DNA of 64,000 nucleotides from Pectinophora gossypiella (taxonomy: Eukaryota > Arthropoda > Insecta > Lepidoptera > Gelechiidae): the NCBI RefSeq assembly GCF_024362695.1, contig NC_065417.1, positions 14,005,001 through 14,069,000 on the forward strand. Reading direction: 5' to 3'. Every line of letters begins with the position of its first letter. The first letter of the stretch is position 1. Under the pieces are notes generated by a model, which was not told the origin of the DNA, made no database searches, and saw nothing but the letters and a program-made list of their open reading frames with translations. Position numbers and translations under genes: made by a program. Below are positions 21,401 to 28,677 of this stretch, in pieces.

Positions 21401-24241
21401 GGCTACCACGGCTCCTGGTGCATAAATATAACAGTTCCAAATACTTAATATTGATTCCCATGCGATTATTCCCCTGCGTTCCTATCTTCTAAATAGTCGT
21501 TCTTTCACTTACAGAAAACAAGGTACAACCCACGTAGAAGAAGCGCTGGAAGTAAGCGAGGAACTGGAGCCAGAGACTCTGTCGGTGCGTCGCCGTAACG
21601 TACGGAACATACATAGCAGTATATTTGGCAACAACTTGGATTTGGAAGACGGGTACATCGACCTGGGCGTGAGACGCGCTAGCCTACAGAATTTAGTGCA
21701 CGGGTTCACCCATTCTTTAGTTTTTTTGTGTGAGTATACTTTTTTCTTTTTTCTAGAGCGTGGCTCTTAATTTAGGCCGTGTACGGTCCCGGGTACTAAT
21801 ATGTAAACACTTTGAAACCATGTCACATTAACTTTTTTGACAAATTAAACCGCAAGTTTCATTAAATGTCAAATATGATAGTGCGATGGGGTTCTAAAGT
21901 GGGTACATGATATACGACTGCACTAGGTTCAAGATAAATGATGAAATTCTGATTACTAAATAAAGACAGATCTAACACTAACGAAAAACATTTTCTTTTT
22001 TCAATTAAACTTATTTATGAATTTTAATCAAGAAAATCGTAATAATAAGTCAGAAATTTTATAACTTATTTCTATGACGTCACAGTGTGCTTTTTCATAC
22101 AAATTCCATAGTAATTTCGTGTTTTGACGTTTAGTAAAAAATAACCGATTAAGCACACTGTGTCGTCATAGAAAAACGCAATAAAATGTCGGACTTACGT
22201 TGATTAAAATTATTTTTTTTATCGTCAGTTTTAAATCTCTTATTTATCAAGGATTTCATAATTTATCTTTGCCCTACAGTACATACGGTCACGAGCAATA
22301 ATATGTATACACTTTGGTACCATGTCACACTAACTTTTTTGACAAATTAAACTGTAAGTCTCACTAAATGTCAAATATTTTAGTGCGACAGAGTCCTAAA
22401 GTGGGTACATTATATTGCTCATGACTGTACATGGTTCATGAACACTACGTTTTTACTTGAAGAAGTTATCTTCATGCTTCTGTTTCAGTGACAAAAGTGA
22501 TAAGAGCCCGCGGCGTGGTCTCCAACGCGGTAGGCAGCGTGTTGGGTGTGACGAAGGGGATAGCAGATGACGTGTTCAACGGGTACCTCAACACCGTGCT
22601 CTGTGCGCTGCTGAGCGAGAAACGATTGGCGCATCTGATTAGACTGGGCCACGGTATGTTTTATTTATATTAATATTACCCGCTGTAAACCCGTTGCAAA
22701 ACTACATATTAAAACATTTATCCAACGCACCTTGGTTCATCAAAACAAATGTGCACGAAATTCTAAATGTTCCTATGGTCAAAGAAGAAATATGCAAGCG
22801 TGGATACCAGTACAAAAAAAGATTACAAGTGCACCCAAATCAGCTTGCGGGGCAACTAACTATTCCAGAAACCATACGTCGTCTAAAAAAGAAACGAGAA
22901 ATTTTCGATAAGGACAGTCAGGCCGAATGACTACTTCAAAGAAAGGACCGACTTCGCTGGGAGTAGCGTCCTCCGTGCCATATAATCCCAACTCATCTGT
23001 TTATAGTCAATGAGACTGATCGCAAGATAAAACCACAAAAAAAAGATGTTACCCGCAACTACGTTCGCGTGAAACCCTACTATTAAAACTATAGGATTGT
23101 CATACACATTTTGCCTTTTTACTCCCTTAGGGAATGAATTTAGCAAAACCCTGTCTCAGTGAGCACCTAGATCCTAAAATAAACCCCTATGTAAAATTTT
23201 AGATTCCTAGCACTTGTAGTTTCTGAGATTTCGTGATGAGTGAATGAGTTAGTCAGTGACTAATAGCAGTATGGCGATTGACAGTTCTAGTACGCATCGG
23301 CGTAAAATGGAAAAAAATATAGTAATAGAAGTATGTCGCTTTCCTCCCAGCGTGGCATAGTTTGCGCTTATTTATCCTGTCTTCTTAGTTCTCCTTTAGA
23401 GCCTAGATGGGTTGACTATCAACGGCGTCAAACTTTGCAAAGCCGTCTATTTTTTTTGGAAAACTTCAAAATGAGTTGTCAAAATCTTTAATATTTGTTG
23501 CTGTCATTGTCATTTGCCATCTCACCAGTAATATGCGTACTGACTAGATATCTCATCATTATATTTGTTGTTTTTGAGATATCTTGTATATAACTAATAT
23601 TTAACGAAAAACTAAATCTTGTCTTTATATCAGGAGTGACCGTGGTTAGTTTTATGATGATTATATAAGTGTAATCCTTATTTTGCCGTTCCTTTCAGGT
23701 CTTCTCTTCGGCAAGAAAGCGTCAACACCGCGCTCCGACCCCGTGAAACAGCGCGAGCTAGCGCGCACCCAGCTTCTAAACAGCATTCCTTCAAGTGCCA
23801 CACTGGTGTTAGGTCCAGGCCTACCCATAGCGGTGCACACCGCTTTCGAGATTATACAAAAACCACAGCTAAATAAACAGGTAGGCTGATTGGGTCGATG
23901 CCTTTGCTTTTAAAAAAGAAAGATGCGTTTTGATATTGCTATAATTATGAAATAGCTTGATTGGTGTGACAGCTAGCTGTTAGAACAATACAGTTTTCTA
24001 ATTGTGTCTGTTTTGTGCTGCGGTTTATACTATCTATTTGTCTTGCTGTCAAATTCAAACATTATTTAATGGTCTATACTAACACTTTATTCAGAAATTA
24101 TACTTTAACTTATTTAAGTTATTTTCTTACATTATATTGTTTATTTTTCAGCTGGTGTACAATCTTCTGGACTTGTGCGTATTAGAATTATTCCCCGAAT
24201 TGAGTGCCACAGATAGTAAATTGAGAGAACCAAAGAGTTGA
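3098..24241 (+). CDS. snz: Sorting nexin 25 / Snazarus (17 coding exons, complete)
   Basis: Coding exons: 3098-3204, 3282-3438, 3687-3797, 4984-5115, 6012-6223, 8003-8156, 14234-14408, 15774-15957, 16239-16332, 17332-17393, 18483-18720, 19445-19623, 20317-20601, 21515-21729, 22489-22653, 23699-23880, 24152-24241. All introns are GT-AG, phases match across every junction, and the total is 2742 nt (913 residues plus TGA). The start is the first ATG after an in-frame TAA at 3059-3061. Order of parts: two hydrophobic helices (residues about 19-57), PXA (about 110-291), RGS (292-442), acidic linker, PX (about 543-665), Nexin_C (about 755-895). This is the SNX13/14/19/25 architecture. Family knowledge: these proteins are anchored in the ER and act at ER contacts with lipid droplets or plasma membrane and in endosomal traffic; Drosophila Snazarus is the insect member. 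Assignment to SNX25 rather than SNX13 rests on overall recognition and was not aligned. The only weak splice site is the exon 12 donor (GTCCGT). Confidence 0.93.
3687..8156 (+). CDS. snz: snz exons 3-6: PXA domain
   Basis: Exons 3687-3797, 4984-5115, 6012-6223 and 8003-8156 encode residues 89-291. Exon 3 carries a short Cys/His-rich stretch (CETCGSKECNRH) before the domain. The PXA domain then runs through ILEQFINSWY (exon 4), the long helical exon 5, and the diagnostic end in exon 6 with REIFSGWVLLSLTDVLADPY followed by INxLI-like residues. PXA domains bind lipids in this family. The exon 6 acceptor lies about 30 nt after the (TATG)n tail of a LINE fragment. Confidence 0.88.
4237..4260. repeat. 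(TA)n microsatellite in snz intron 3
   Basis: Uninterrupted TA dinucleotides, about 11 units. Confidence 0.9.
4276..4400 (-). mobile_element. RTE-like LINE C-terminal fragment
   Basis: On the - strand this matches the segment coding GRAGRGRPRRTYI..VLRKG..RSTLN seen more completely at 57540-57730; it also resembles 38390-38600. Degraded remnant in snz intron 3. Confidence 0.55.
4425..4690 (-). repeat. Two tandem LINE 3'-tail fragments
   Basis: 4425-4530 and 4568-4690 each contain a poly(A)-signal-like CAATAAAGTAT on the - strand and the hairpin-like GGCCTTATTGCT..AGCAATAAGGCC; further copies at 42107-42205 and 43628-43700. Confidence 0.6.
5296..5645. mobile_element. Possible TIR element in snz intron 4
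   Basis: AAAGCGGTAAGA near the left end and its inverse near 5633-5645; no ORF. Part of it (5250-5310) recurs inverted at 46845-46910. Confidence 0.4.
6265..6575 (+). mobile_element. RTE-like LINE ORF2 C-terminus
   Basis: Coding frame with QVDGKRARGRAPTRWSDI and RTEWKTI, the familiar end of RTE-type endonuclease/reverse transcriptases, stop after DPQQ, then a (GAA)n-rich tail. Lies 40 bp after snz exon 5, in intron 5. Confidence 0.75.
7238..7480 (+). mobile_element. 5S/tRNA chimeric SINE (SINE-C), 5'-truncated copy
   Basis: Begins inside the 5S-like part (AAGCAACTTTCGC..GGATGGGGTCACC) and continues through the body to the CAGCAGTGGGGACGTTAATG end and a short GATGAT tail. Confidence 0.75.
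7480..7990 (+). mobile_element. RTE-like LINE 3' end with (TATG)n tail
   Basis: Remnants of an ORF end (KREGAGRVVSG..TPPTKA), then a 3' UTR shared with 43078-43310 (-), 14530-14760 (-) and 39240-39340 (-), ending in (TATG)n at about 7950-7972, about 30 nt before snz exon 6. Confidence 0.6.
8353..8758 (-). mobile_element. LINE ORF2 C-terminus (RNase H / zinc-knuckle end)
   Basis: Open on the - strand for about 135 codons to a stop at 8353: ..RANFVLCTLASVHSVG, LIRALTGHCRLNKHL, then a CxxC..HxxxxC knuckle in CRFC..ETPLHLLCSC. Typical of the region after the reverse transcriptase in R1/Jockey-like LINEs. 5'-truncated; in snz intron 6. Confidence 0.78.
9185..9830 (+). mobile_element. SINE-D body interrupted by a LINE insertion
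   Basis: SINE-D body (CCTAACCTGTATTGGGCTGG..CAGGTTAGGTAAGCGGACC) runs to 9304, is interrupted by a LINE at 9305-9777, and resumes at 9778 (GACCCTTGAAAACGGG..GCTAGGGAGATGA). The 9-10 bp GGACCCT(G)TG appears on both sides. Confidence 0.7.
9305..9777 (+). mobile_element. R1/Jockey-like LINE 3' end with poly(A)
   Basis: ORF2 C-terminus open to a TAA near 9594 (motifs ASEYITEKYRRPKDVIYDPD, then an Arg-rich tail), about 180 bp of 3' UTR with TGCCATCTGCGGCAAATC, and a poly(A) run. Flanked by a near-exact 9-10 bp target duplication in SINE-D. The 3' end recurs at 32056, 50672, 57265 and, on the - strand, 14764-15050. Confidence 0.8.
10130..10395 (+). mobile_element. RTE-like LINE 3' end
   Basis: Degraded ORF end (HDEFIKNIIEGKLRGKRGRK) followed by the shared terminal block CACCGACAAGAGGGTGGCTC and an (ATG)n tail. 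The terminal block recurs inverted at 17441-17560 and 19933-20100. Confidence 0.65.
10395..10850 (+). mobile_element. Broken SINE-B copy interrupted by a microsatellite-bearing repeat
   Basis: SINE-B pieces at 10395-10450 and 10695-10850 (TCAGGGGCCTTTGGCGGC, CCCTGACGCCAGGGTTGAT). Between them is (GAAA)n at about 10487-10516 and an AT-rich insertion. Confidence 0.55.
11025..11237 (-). mobile_element. LINE ORF2 C-terminal fragment cut by the TTAA element
   Basis: - strand frame with MFRWGFSDGSDLKCECG and QTMEHLTSCPAC, the zinc-knuckle end of a LINE ORF2. The TTAA element starts 22 bp upstream of it, and no continuation is seen on the far side. Confidence 0.65.
11579..11650 (+). repeat. tRNA-like segment inside the TTAA element
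   Basis: A-box-like TGGCGCATTTGGTAAAGCAG and B-box-like GGTTCAAACCC in tRNA spacing; conserved in copy 2 at about 35295-35365. Probably a tRNA pseudogene or SINE head captured before the element spread. Confidence 0.5.
12766..13188 (-). mobile_element. RE-1, copy 2 (nested in the TTAA element)
   Basis: 423 bp, flanked by a perfect 13-bp duplication GTTTGTTTATTAA (12753-12765 and 13189-13201). The empty site is preserved in the other TTAA copy near 36470-36485. Confidence 0.9.
13225..13568 (-). mobile_element. RE-1, older internally deleted copy (in TTAA copy 1)
   Basis: Same order of blocks as copies 1 and 2 but shortened and diverged; present at the same place in TTAA copy 2, so it predates amplification of the TTAA element. 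A further truncated RE-1 start lies at about 13652-13718. Confidence 0.75.
14234..16332 (+). CDS. snz: snz exons 7-9: RGS domain
   Basis: Exons 14234-14408, 15774-15957 and 16239-16332 encode residues 292-442, a helical RGS fold: LMQYMKTTSHIHLLQFYKDI in exon 7, then ALHAEACDMYERYF and EALRPFADELEQLL in exon 8, and ALYQAARHSHGELEKIMLPR in exon 9. The last part matches the terminal helices of RGS boxes. In SNX13 this region has been linked to G-alpha binding; for SNX25 the activity is less clear. The exon 7 acceptor is 24 nt from a TTAA transposon end, and the exon 9 donor is 11 nt from a MITE. Confidence 0.87.
14530..14760 (-). mobile_element. LINE 3' UTR fragment in snz intron 7
   Basis: Shares GGAGTGGGCAGAGCC, CACCCATAAC and CCTCTGTCGG blocks with 43078-43310 and, inverted, 7730-7960. 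Confidence 0.6.
14764..15050 (-). mobile_element. R1/Jockey-like LINE 3' fragment
   Basis: - strand frame includes DVIYDPDIPI, matching DVIYDPDDPI of the LINE at 9305, followed by the same 3' UTR blocks. An inner part is rearranged (two partial copies of the Arg-rich end). Confidence 0.65.
15500..15640 (+). repeat. LINE-tail-like repeat, copy 1
   Basis: Landmarks AGTAGGTAACATA, ACGAACGTCTCA and CGCCTAAAACTACTGCAGC recur at 51303-51600 and, diverged, at 60400-60570. Confidence 0.6.
16050..16150 (+). mobile_element. tRNA-headed SINE or tRNA pseudogene
   Basis: A-box-like GTGTAATAGTTAACACGC and B-box GGGTTCAAGTCCCG in tRNA spacing, followed by T-rich sequence. Not a functional tRNA: the acceptor stem does not pair. 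In snz intron 8. Confidence 0.55.
16344..16572. mobile_element. Foldback MITE FB-1, copy next to the exon 9 donor
   Basis: About 229 bp with long inverted arms (GGGTGTAAGTGACATCGTAA and its inverse; GGAATTTTCCGTCGC near the loop). It starts 11 nt after snz exon 9. Confidence 0.8.
16607..16830. mobile_element. Foldback MITE FB-1, second copy
   Basis: Same arms (GGGTGTTAGTGACACCGTAA / inverse), separated from the previous copy by about 34 bp. Arms of at least 80 bp can fold on themselves. Confidence 0.8.
17150..17240 (+). mobile_element. TA-flanked MITE MAR-1, partial copy
   Basis: Internal block AACCCTGTCGC..GAGACTTACGGT..AAAAAAGTTAATGCGACAT shared with the full 142-bp copies. Confidence 0.6.
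17332..18720 (+). CDS. snz: snz exons 10-11: linker between RGS and PX
   Basis: Exons 17332-17393 and 18483-18720 encode residues 443-542. Exon 10 (62 nt) is the shortest and holds a basic patch ending GFHKHMTRK. Exon 11 is rich in acidic residues (DGDSVENMDILNFLDSIAADD), as expected of a flexible linker between domains. Both exons are supported only by splice signals, reading-phase continuity and position; the sequence itself is poorly conserved in the family. Confidence 0.82.
17441..17560 (-). mobile_element. RTE-like LINE 3' terminal block
   Basis: (ATG)n-type tail then CACCGACAAGAGCGTGGCTC on the - strand; matches 10330-10390 and 19933-20100. Confidence 0.6.
18868..19052 (+). mobile_element. 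SINE-D body and (GAT)n tail
   Basis: Blocks CATTCCCGAGAAATTCATTT, CTTGTATTGGGCCGG, AGGTCAGACAGGCAGTCG and CAGGTTAGGTAAGCGGACC, ending in GATGATGATGATG. The tRNA head is missing. Confidence 0.7.
19187..19328. mobile_element. TA-flanked MITE MAR-1, full copy (142 bp)
   Basis: TA on both sides (19185-19186, 19329-19330) and terminal inverted repeats CAGTCATGGA / TCGTGGCTG; same length as the copy at 22286-22427. Confidence 0.78.
19445..20601 (+). CDS. snz: snz exons 12-13: PX domain
   Basis: Exons 19445-19623 and 20317-20601 encode residues 543-697. The PX signature is WSVERSENDFHLLRAKLHEF followed by LPSRR, and in exon 13 YEDFLQRLLQKSLLQTSELL and LHLFLS, corresponding to the phosphoinositide-binding core and C-terminal helices. 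The usual R-(R/K)-Y-S-E-F core is altered to R-S-E-N-D-F, so phosphoinositide preference cannot be read off. The exon 12 donor is AAG|GTCCGT, the weakest in the gene, but phase and the next exon fit. Confidence 0.87.
19933..20100 (-). mobile_element. RTE-like LINE 3' terminal block
   Basis: Starts with CATCATCATC (tail) and contains AGAGCCACGCTCTTGTCGGT and CCGCCCCGCAGTA; in snz intron 12. Confidence 0.6.
20645..20760 (-). mobile_element. SINE-B fragment carrying the shared core
   Basis: GGGACCAACAGCTTAACGTG and CTTCCGAAGCACGGATCATC on the + strand; ends at CGGACAATCAGC. In snz intron 13. Confidence 0.65.
21144..21413. mobile_element. SINE-D-type foldback with tRNA-like arms at both ends
   Basis: A 66-bp tRNA-like head at 21144-21209 (AGCCGTGGTCGCCCAGTTGA..) and an inverted version at 21348-21413. 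Between them is the SINE-D core CTTCACCGCTGAGCACGTGA. In snz intron 13, about 100 bp before exon 14. Confidence 0.7.
21515..24241 (+). CDS. snz: snz exons 14-17: linker and Nexin_C domain
   Basis: Exons 21515-21729, 22489-22653, 23699-23880 and 24152-24241 encode residues 697-913. Exon 14 is a charged linker; exon 15 begins the C-terminal nexin domain (VVSNAVGSVLGVTKGIADD, then LLSEKRLAHLIRLGHG); exon 16 has LLNSIPSSATLVLGPG; exon 17 ends VYNLLDLCVLELFPEL plus a 13-residue polar tail and TGA at 24239-24241. In the family this domain binds lipid droplets together with PXA. Introns between these exons are repeat-rich. Confidence 0.88.
21784..21920. mobile_element. TA-flanked MITE MAR-1 copy
   Basis: Same internal blocks as 22286-22427 in the same orientation; left TA present, right TA changed to CA. 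Confidence 0.7.
21926..22265. mobile_element. 340-bp foldback MITE in snz intron 14
   Basis: Left arm GATAAATGATGAAATTCTGA..AAATAAAGACAGATC, right arm its diverged inverse (ATCTCTTATTTATC..TTTCATAATTTATC). Parts recur at 6572-6660 and inside the TTAA elements (12655-12740). Confidence 0.65.
22286..22427. mobile_element. TA-flanked MITE MAR-1, full copy (142 bp)
   Basis: TA at 22284-22285 and 22428-22429; terminal inverted repeats CGGTCACGAGCAATAATATG and its near-inverse. A Tc1/mariner-type target duplication. Confidence 0.82.
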
Positions 24242-24392
24242 GAATGCAAATTATATCCTAACGACAAAGTGATTTCATATAATTTATGAATTGTATTGCT
24301 TTTATTGTGTTTTGCTAAACGTACTTTTTATATTGAAATTGTAAATATTTTCATGTATTATATTAAATCTATTTTTATAATATTAGTTAGTT

Positions 24393-24398
24393 AATAAA
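24393..24398 (+). terminator. snz polyadenylation signal
   Basis: AATAAA about 150 nt after the stop codon, in an AT-rich 3' UTR; no earlier canonical hexamer was noticed after the stop. Confidence 0.6.
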
Positions 24399-24419
24399 GA
24401 ATTCGTAACTTGTGCTTAA

Positions 24420-25447
24420 GACCTTTGTCCCGAACGACAGCTAAATGTACCTTACTATTTTACATTCGAGTGATTTCAGTGTAGAAAGAAACACCAAGAG
24501 AATAAATTATTTTGATAAATCAGTTTTTTCTGTTTGGGATTCCTTATACTTACCCGCCTATGCACTAAAAGTATTCCTGCGCAGATGACTGCATCATCAT
24601 CATGACTTTATCATTCAATCCTACAACTTAAAATTATGCCTGCTAGAGATTTTTCGTTTTATTGATTTTGTTCTTAGTAGAAAGAAAAAATAAGAAATGT
24701 CTGTCAACAGGAGAGACTTGCTGTGTCTATATAGGTTTTCCTTCGGGTGCATTAACAAAACGCAACTTTTAAGTTTTCGTTCAGAAATATTTATATTTGG
24801 TGTTATGCTATAAAATAAGGTTGGTACTTGAATCCATTCGTATCACTTACTTCAAAGAACCATTCGAAACTGGTAGCATTATACCATATTATGACAGATG
24901 CGCTTAATTTACATGATATCGTCTTACGGCACTATAAAAAACGAGATACAGATAGTAGTTATATAGCTCTGTCTTTGTCGCACAATGCTTGTTGCGAGAT
25001 AAACGAATTGATGTCGGCGGGTCGTGGGATGTTTTAGAACGAAACTCCCGACACAAAATGCAAATGTCAATTTATTTACAGTGGAAAGTAAAAGGAGATG
25101 GGTGTGTTTGCTTTGTGTTTATTTAGAACAAAATTAGTTAATTAGATAAATATCGTAATTTGTAGTTTTAGAAAGGGATTTTACTCTTAAATTACATTAA
25201 TTAGTGTAGGCGTGTAAATAGTATTTCCTAATTCGACATCGTAAATATCGAAGGTTGTGTTTTTCTAATTTAAATCAAAACATAATTATCTCTAGCGGAC
25301 AATTATTTACATTTGGAGTGTTGTTTTCAACCGAGTGATGTGTTTTGTTGAATTCGTAAATAGAATTAAACAGTTGAGCGCTAATTATATTTTGAATGGG
25401 ATAATTTACGATAATGGCTGTGCGTGCAAATAATTTGGAAACAGAAC
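24420..25447. other. Intergenic stretch between snz and the next gene
   Basis: About 1 kb, AT-rich, with no recognised repeat. It should hold the promoter and 5' UTR of the following + strand gene. A 69-codon open stretch at 24828-25037 has no protein-like character and was not called. Confidence 0.4.
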
Positions 25448-25597
25448 ATGGAAGTGGTGTCTGAATTTAAAAAGCGTTCGAAATTCGAAAGTGCAGGATG
25501 TCCTCGCCATGCCAAAAAGGCGGGATGCGGCTCAGCGAAGCGCTGGACAATATGCAACTCGCTTATAATCCCATCACAAAACAACTACATTTCGTAA
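25448..25597 (+). promoter_or_regulatory. Overlapping upstream ORF at the 5' end of the Ser-rich gene
   Basis: An ATG at 25448 opens a 49-codon frame that overlaps the main start at 25498 and stops at 25595-25597. If the transcript begins upstream of 25448, this would lower translation from the main ATG. The transcript start is not known. Confidence 0.35.
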
Positions 25598-25925
25598 GTC
25601 CGAAAGTCGAAAAACCCGCGGAGGATATCCCGGATGACATTGACAAACTTTCGAAAAAAAGTAGTTTCAGTGATGAGGGAAATTATTCCTTATCAACATG
25701 TGAGAAAAGTGATACAAGTGATTCTCCAAAGAGTACTTTACAGTGGGGTGGTAGTGTGAGTGGACACCAAAGAGGGAAAGATGGAGGGTCTTTTTCAAGT
25801 ACCATATCCAGTCTGTCCGAGTGTTCACTGGGATCTAGTGCATCTAAAGATGATGATTTTGAGACAACAGCGGAACATGATCAAGCCAAGTTGAAGAAAA
25901 AAGGACTGTCTGGATTCTTCAGCCG
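25498..25925 (+). CDS. First coding exon of an unrecognised Ser-rich protein (partial)
   Basis: 142 complete codons from ATG 25498 to a strong donor (CCG|GTAAGTTT), leaving phase 2. The ATG is the first in frame after a TAA about 30 nt upstream. The N-terminus has a cysteine and a helix-like stretch (RLSEALDNMQLAYNPITK), followed by a long Ser/Asp/Lys-rich region with many potential phosphorylation sites, and ends KKKGLSGFFSR, which looks like the entry to a folded domain. I do not recognise the family. No convincing next exon was found on the + strand, so the following intron either runs past the window or its exon was missed. If it runs past about 30 kb, the two dehydrogenase genes lie inside it on the opposite strand. 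Confidence 0.72.
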
Positions 25926-26699
25926 GTAAGTTTCTCACTCTTTCAATTATGAATGGTATACAATAGATCTTTTAAAAATATGATTTTTATTGTTCTATAA
26001 AATACTTTTGAATTTCTATTGTTTATTGTGTCCATATGTATAAATCTTGCAAAATACAAAAGGACATTCTAACAGTTCACATATAAACTCACATAATTTC
26101 TACCTACTTAGGTTACCAGGCTATAAATACATTAGTGCAACCACTTCTAATTTTCAAGTCTTATAAGAAAACAAGATGAAAATTAATGTCTTAGACATTA
26201 ACTTATACATAATTTATATATTAATATACCCAACCTTACATGAAGACATGAATGAAATTATATAATAGCTACAATATAAAAACTAACGAATATTACAAAC
26301 TTAACAAGTAAATATTATTAATCTTAACATTACAAATAATTAAAACTATACTACTAATACTAAAAAAAAACACAAAAAGAAACAAAAGTACATGTAAGTA
26401 ATATTATTATTATACTTTAATAGTTGAAATCAGATATGGGTTTTACTTTTGATTTGGTGATATAATAAAATAGATTAAAATTGTATGCAAATAACTAGTT
26501 TATGCTACCTAAGGCAGGATATTAATATATACACATATTAACATAGTTTACATCTTATGCAATGTGTCATGCAATAGGAAATTATGTTCTGTTCCAATTA
26601 GGTACCTATTACAGTTTTCAAAATATTGATAAGTATATGAAGTAGGCAGAATTTGTGGGCAGAATTTCAATAAGAACACAATTATTTTAAATTATATTA
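25926..26699. other. AT-rich non-coding stretch
   Basis: Start of intron 1 of the Ser-rich gene and 3' flank of the first dehydrogenase gene. Very AT-rich with a degraded LINE-tail-like stretch near 26030-26130; no gene seen. Confidence 0.35.
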
Positions 26700-26705
26700 T
26701 TTATT
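26700..26705 (-). terminator. Candidate poly(A) signal of dehydrogenase copy A
   Basis: AATAAA on the - strand about 175 nt after the stop codon of copy A. Confidence 0.4.
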
Positions 26706-26879
26706 ACATTATTTTTTTATGTTATTGTTACTTAATAATGTGTTCAGAAATATGCAACAATTAATAAAATCTGTTCAGATTTCAATGAACTACCTCACCA
26801 AAACACTGAAAATAATGGCATATAATGCTAGAGTCTACAATATTCCAATTGTTAGTTGGAAACACAAAAAAACTTGTTT

Positions 26880-28273
26880 TTAACTTTTACCAAATGCCTC
26901 TACTCTTATGCCAAGTAATTTGCAAGACAATTCAAATAACTGTTTTTGGTATTCAATATCCTTGGAAGATCTACTACTGATTCCTTCTATGCAGTTACTG
27001 ATGTATAACCCTCCTTTGTCCTCCAGCTCTTTATTAAAACAAGCATGCAAGATAGATACAGCACCCTTTTCTGGAGTTTTGAAAAATAGCTTCAAGATCC
27101 AGGGAAATATCTGTTTCAATAAAGTATTTTCAAAAAGGTCCGTGTCCACAACTCCTGGATGGACAGCATAGCTTTTGACTCTGCAACCTTCCTTGCTTAA
27201 CAGTTGATTAATGTATCTGGTACTCAGGAGCTGTAACAAGAAAGTTATTTTTTTATATGCATTAAGTTGCTATTTAGGGGCATTATTATATTTTTCACAG
27301 GGTCTCCTTACCTAGCAGCTTATATACATATACACATGTATATTGTAATTATAGGTATAGTGTCTTCCAATACCCTGTATAAAGTCTATCACGTTATAAA
27401 ACATGTGATTAGGCATTATTATGATGAACAAAAACCTGTTTTAAGTGTAGGCGAAGTAAAGTGACTGGCACATGACTCTGTAATATGGCCTCAGTTTTAT
27501 TTAGCTTTTAAATGTCATTGTATCATTAGAAGTAATGTTCCTTGACTAAATCATCTAGAACCTTTTACCTGCGCTAGTTTGGACTGACAATATGCTGCAA
27601 TCGTATCATAATGCTCCTTCATATTAACGTCATCGAAGGAGATTTTTCCTATATAATGTGCGCTTGAGGTGACATTAACTATTCTCGAAGACTTCTCCAG
27701 GGAACCTCCGTTCTTTAAAGCTGGCAACATTAAGTGAGTCAAATAAAAATGGCTCAAGTGATTCACTTGAAATTGTGATTCCATTGCATCCTCAGTGAGT
27801 TTATAATCGCCGAACATAATTCCTGCATTGTTAACGAGGATATGGATTTCGGGGTATTTTTTATTAACTTTTTCTGCAAATATTTTCACGGATCTCAACG
27901 ACTGCAAGTCCAGTTCATAGGCGTGAAGATTTTCTCCGTTCTCCATAGTCTCAGCGATTTTCTTGCTTTGTTCAGGCTTCCTGATTCCGATGACTACGAC
28001 CATGTTAGCTTTGAGCAGTCCTCTTATGACTTCAGTTCCTATGCCGCGGGCCCCGCCGGTCATGACGGCAATTTTTTTATTTGCATCTGGCAACACTATT
28101 TTGTTCTTACTTATATTTACCCAGTCGTCGATAACACCGCCTACACCGACTGCTTGCATGGTTATAGTGTATTGTAGTTCACTTAGAATATATTTTAATG
28201 GTTTATCTCTATTTATAGACCAGTATACCGCTGCGACCGTGCCGACGACTACAAGGGACGCAATTACGAACAT
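26880..28273 (-). CDS. Short-chain dehydrogenase/reductase, DHRSX-like (copy A)
   Basis: Two exons on the - strand: 28273-27569 (235 codons) and 27230-26880 (116 codons plus TAA), GT-AG, phase 0; 351 residues. A hydrophobic N-terminal anchor is followed by the SDR Rossmann fold: TGGARGIG, LDLQS, NNAG, a catalytic Ser in NVTSSAHY, and YxxxK as YCQSK. The C-terminal half has HPGVVDTDLF, FKTPEKGA and GGLYISN, features of the DHRSX/retinol-dehydrogenase branch. Family knowledge: NAD(P)-dependent oxidoreductases of membrane-bound lipid alcohols or aldehydes; human DHRSX acts in dolichol synthesis from polyprenol. The substrate here is inferred, not shown. Start chosen at MFVIAS, where copy B aligns; the frame stays open 29 codons further upstream. 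Confidence 0.88.
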
Positions 28274-28447
28274 TTTAAAGTTATGTTTACGCCCGTCAGA
28301 TGCGGACAAGCGCGGATACCAAACTGAAGTTGTCTGGCCTTTGCATAATGTCTGCGTCAAACGACACAGTCATGTATTTAAGTTTTTATAATGTAGTTAT
28401 AAAAGGATCCTGTAAAACTGGTTTATTTTACAAAAGACACGATAGAT

Positions 28448-28460
28448 GCGCGTGTTATCG
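28448..28460 (-). promoter_or_regulatory. Upstream block shared by both dehydrogenase copies (copy A)
   Basis: A 12-13 bp stretch (CGCGTGTTATCG on the + strand), with weaker similarity on both sides, lies about 175 bp upstream of the copy A start and recurs upstream of copy B at 30141-30152. It survived while neighbouring non-coding DNA diverged, which suggests a promoter element. Confidence 0.4.
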
Positions 28461-28603
28461 CGGATCTGTCTCGATTATGAATGAACCACGAACCAACGAT
28501 GATGTAGTCATTAATTTGAAAAATTATTTCCATTTACTCTGCACTAACGGGTCACTAGAAATCGGGTGTGAAGGATATGAGAAACAACTTAAAATATAAA
28601 TAC

Positions 28604-28609
28604 TTTATT
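28604..28609 (-). terminator. Poly(A) signal of dehydrogenase copy B
   Basis: AATAAA on the - strand about 70 nt after the stop codon of copy B. Confidence 0.5.
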
Positions 28610-28677
28610 TAGTTACCAATAATTTATAAAATACCATATTTGGATGTAGATTGAAAAGACTAGAAAAATTTCCTATT

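Noticed and set aside
24828..25037. Short protein gene between snz and the Ser-rich gene
   Set aside because: 69 codons, no motif, no clear translation context, and it lies where the promoter of the next gene should be.
27842..28599. + strand open frames over the dehydrogenase genes
   Set aside because: Antisense to well-supported SDR exons and without protein motifs.
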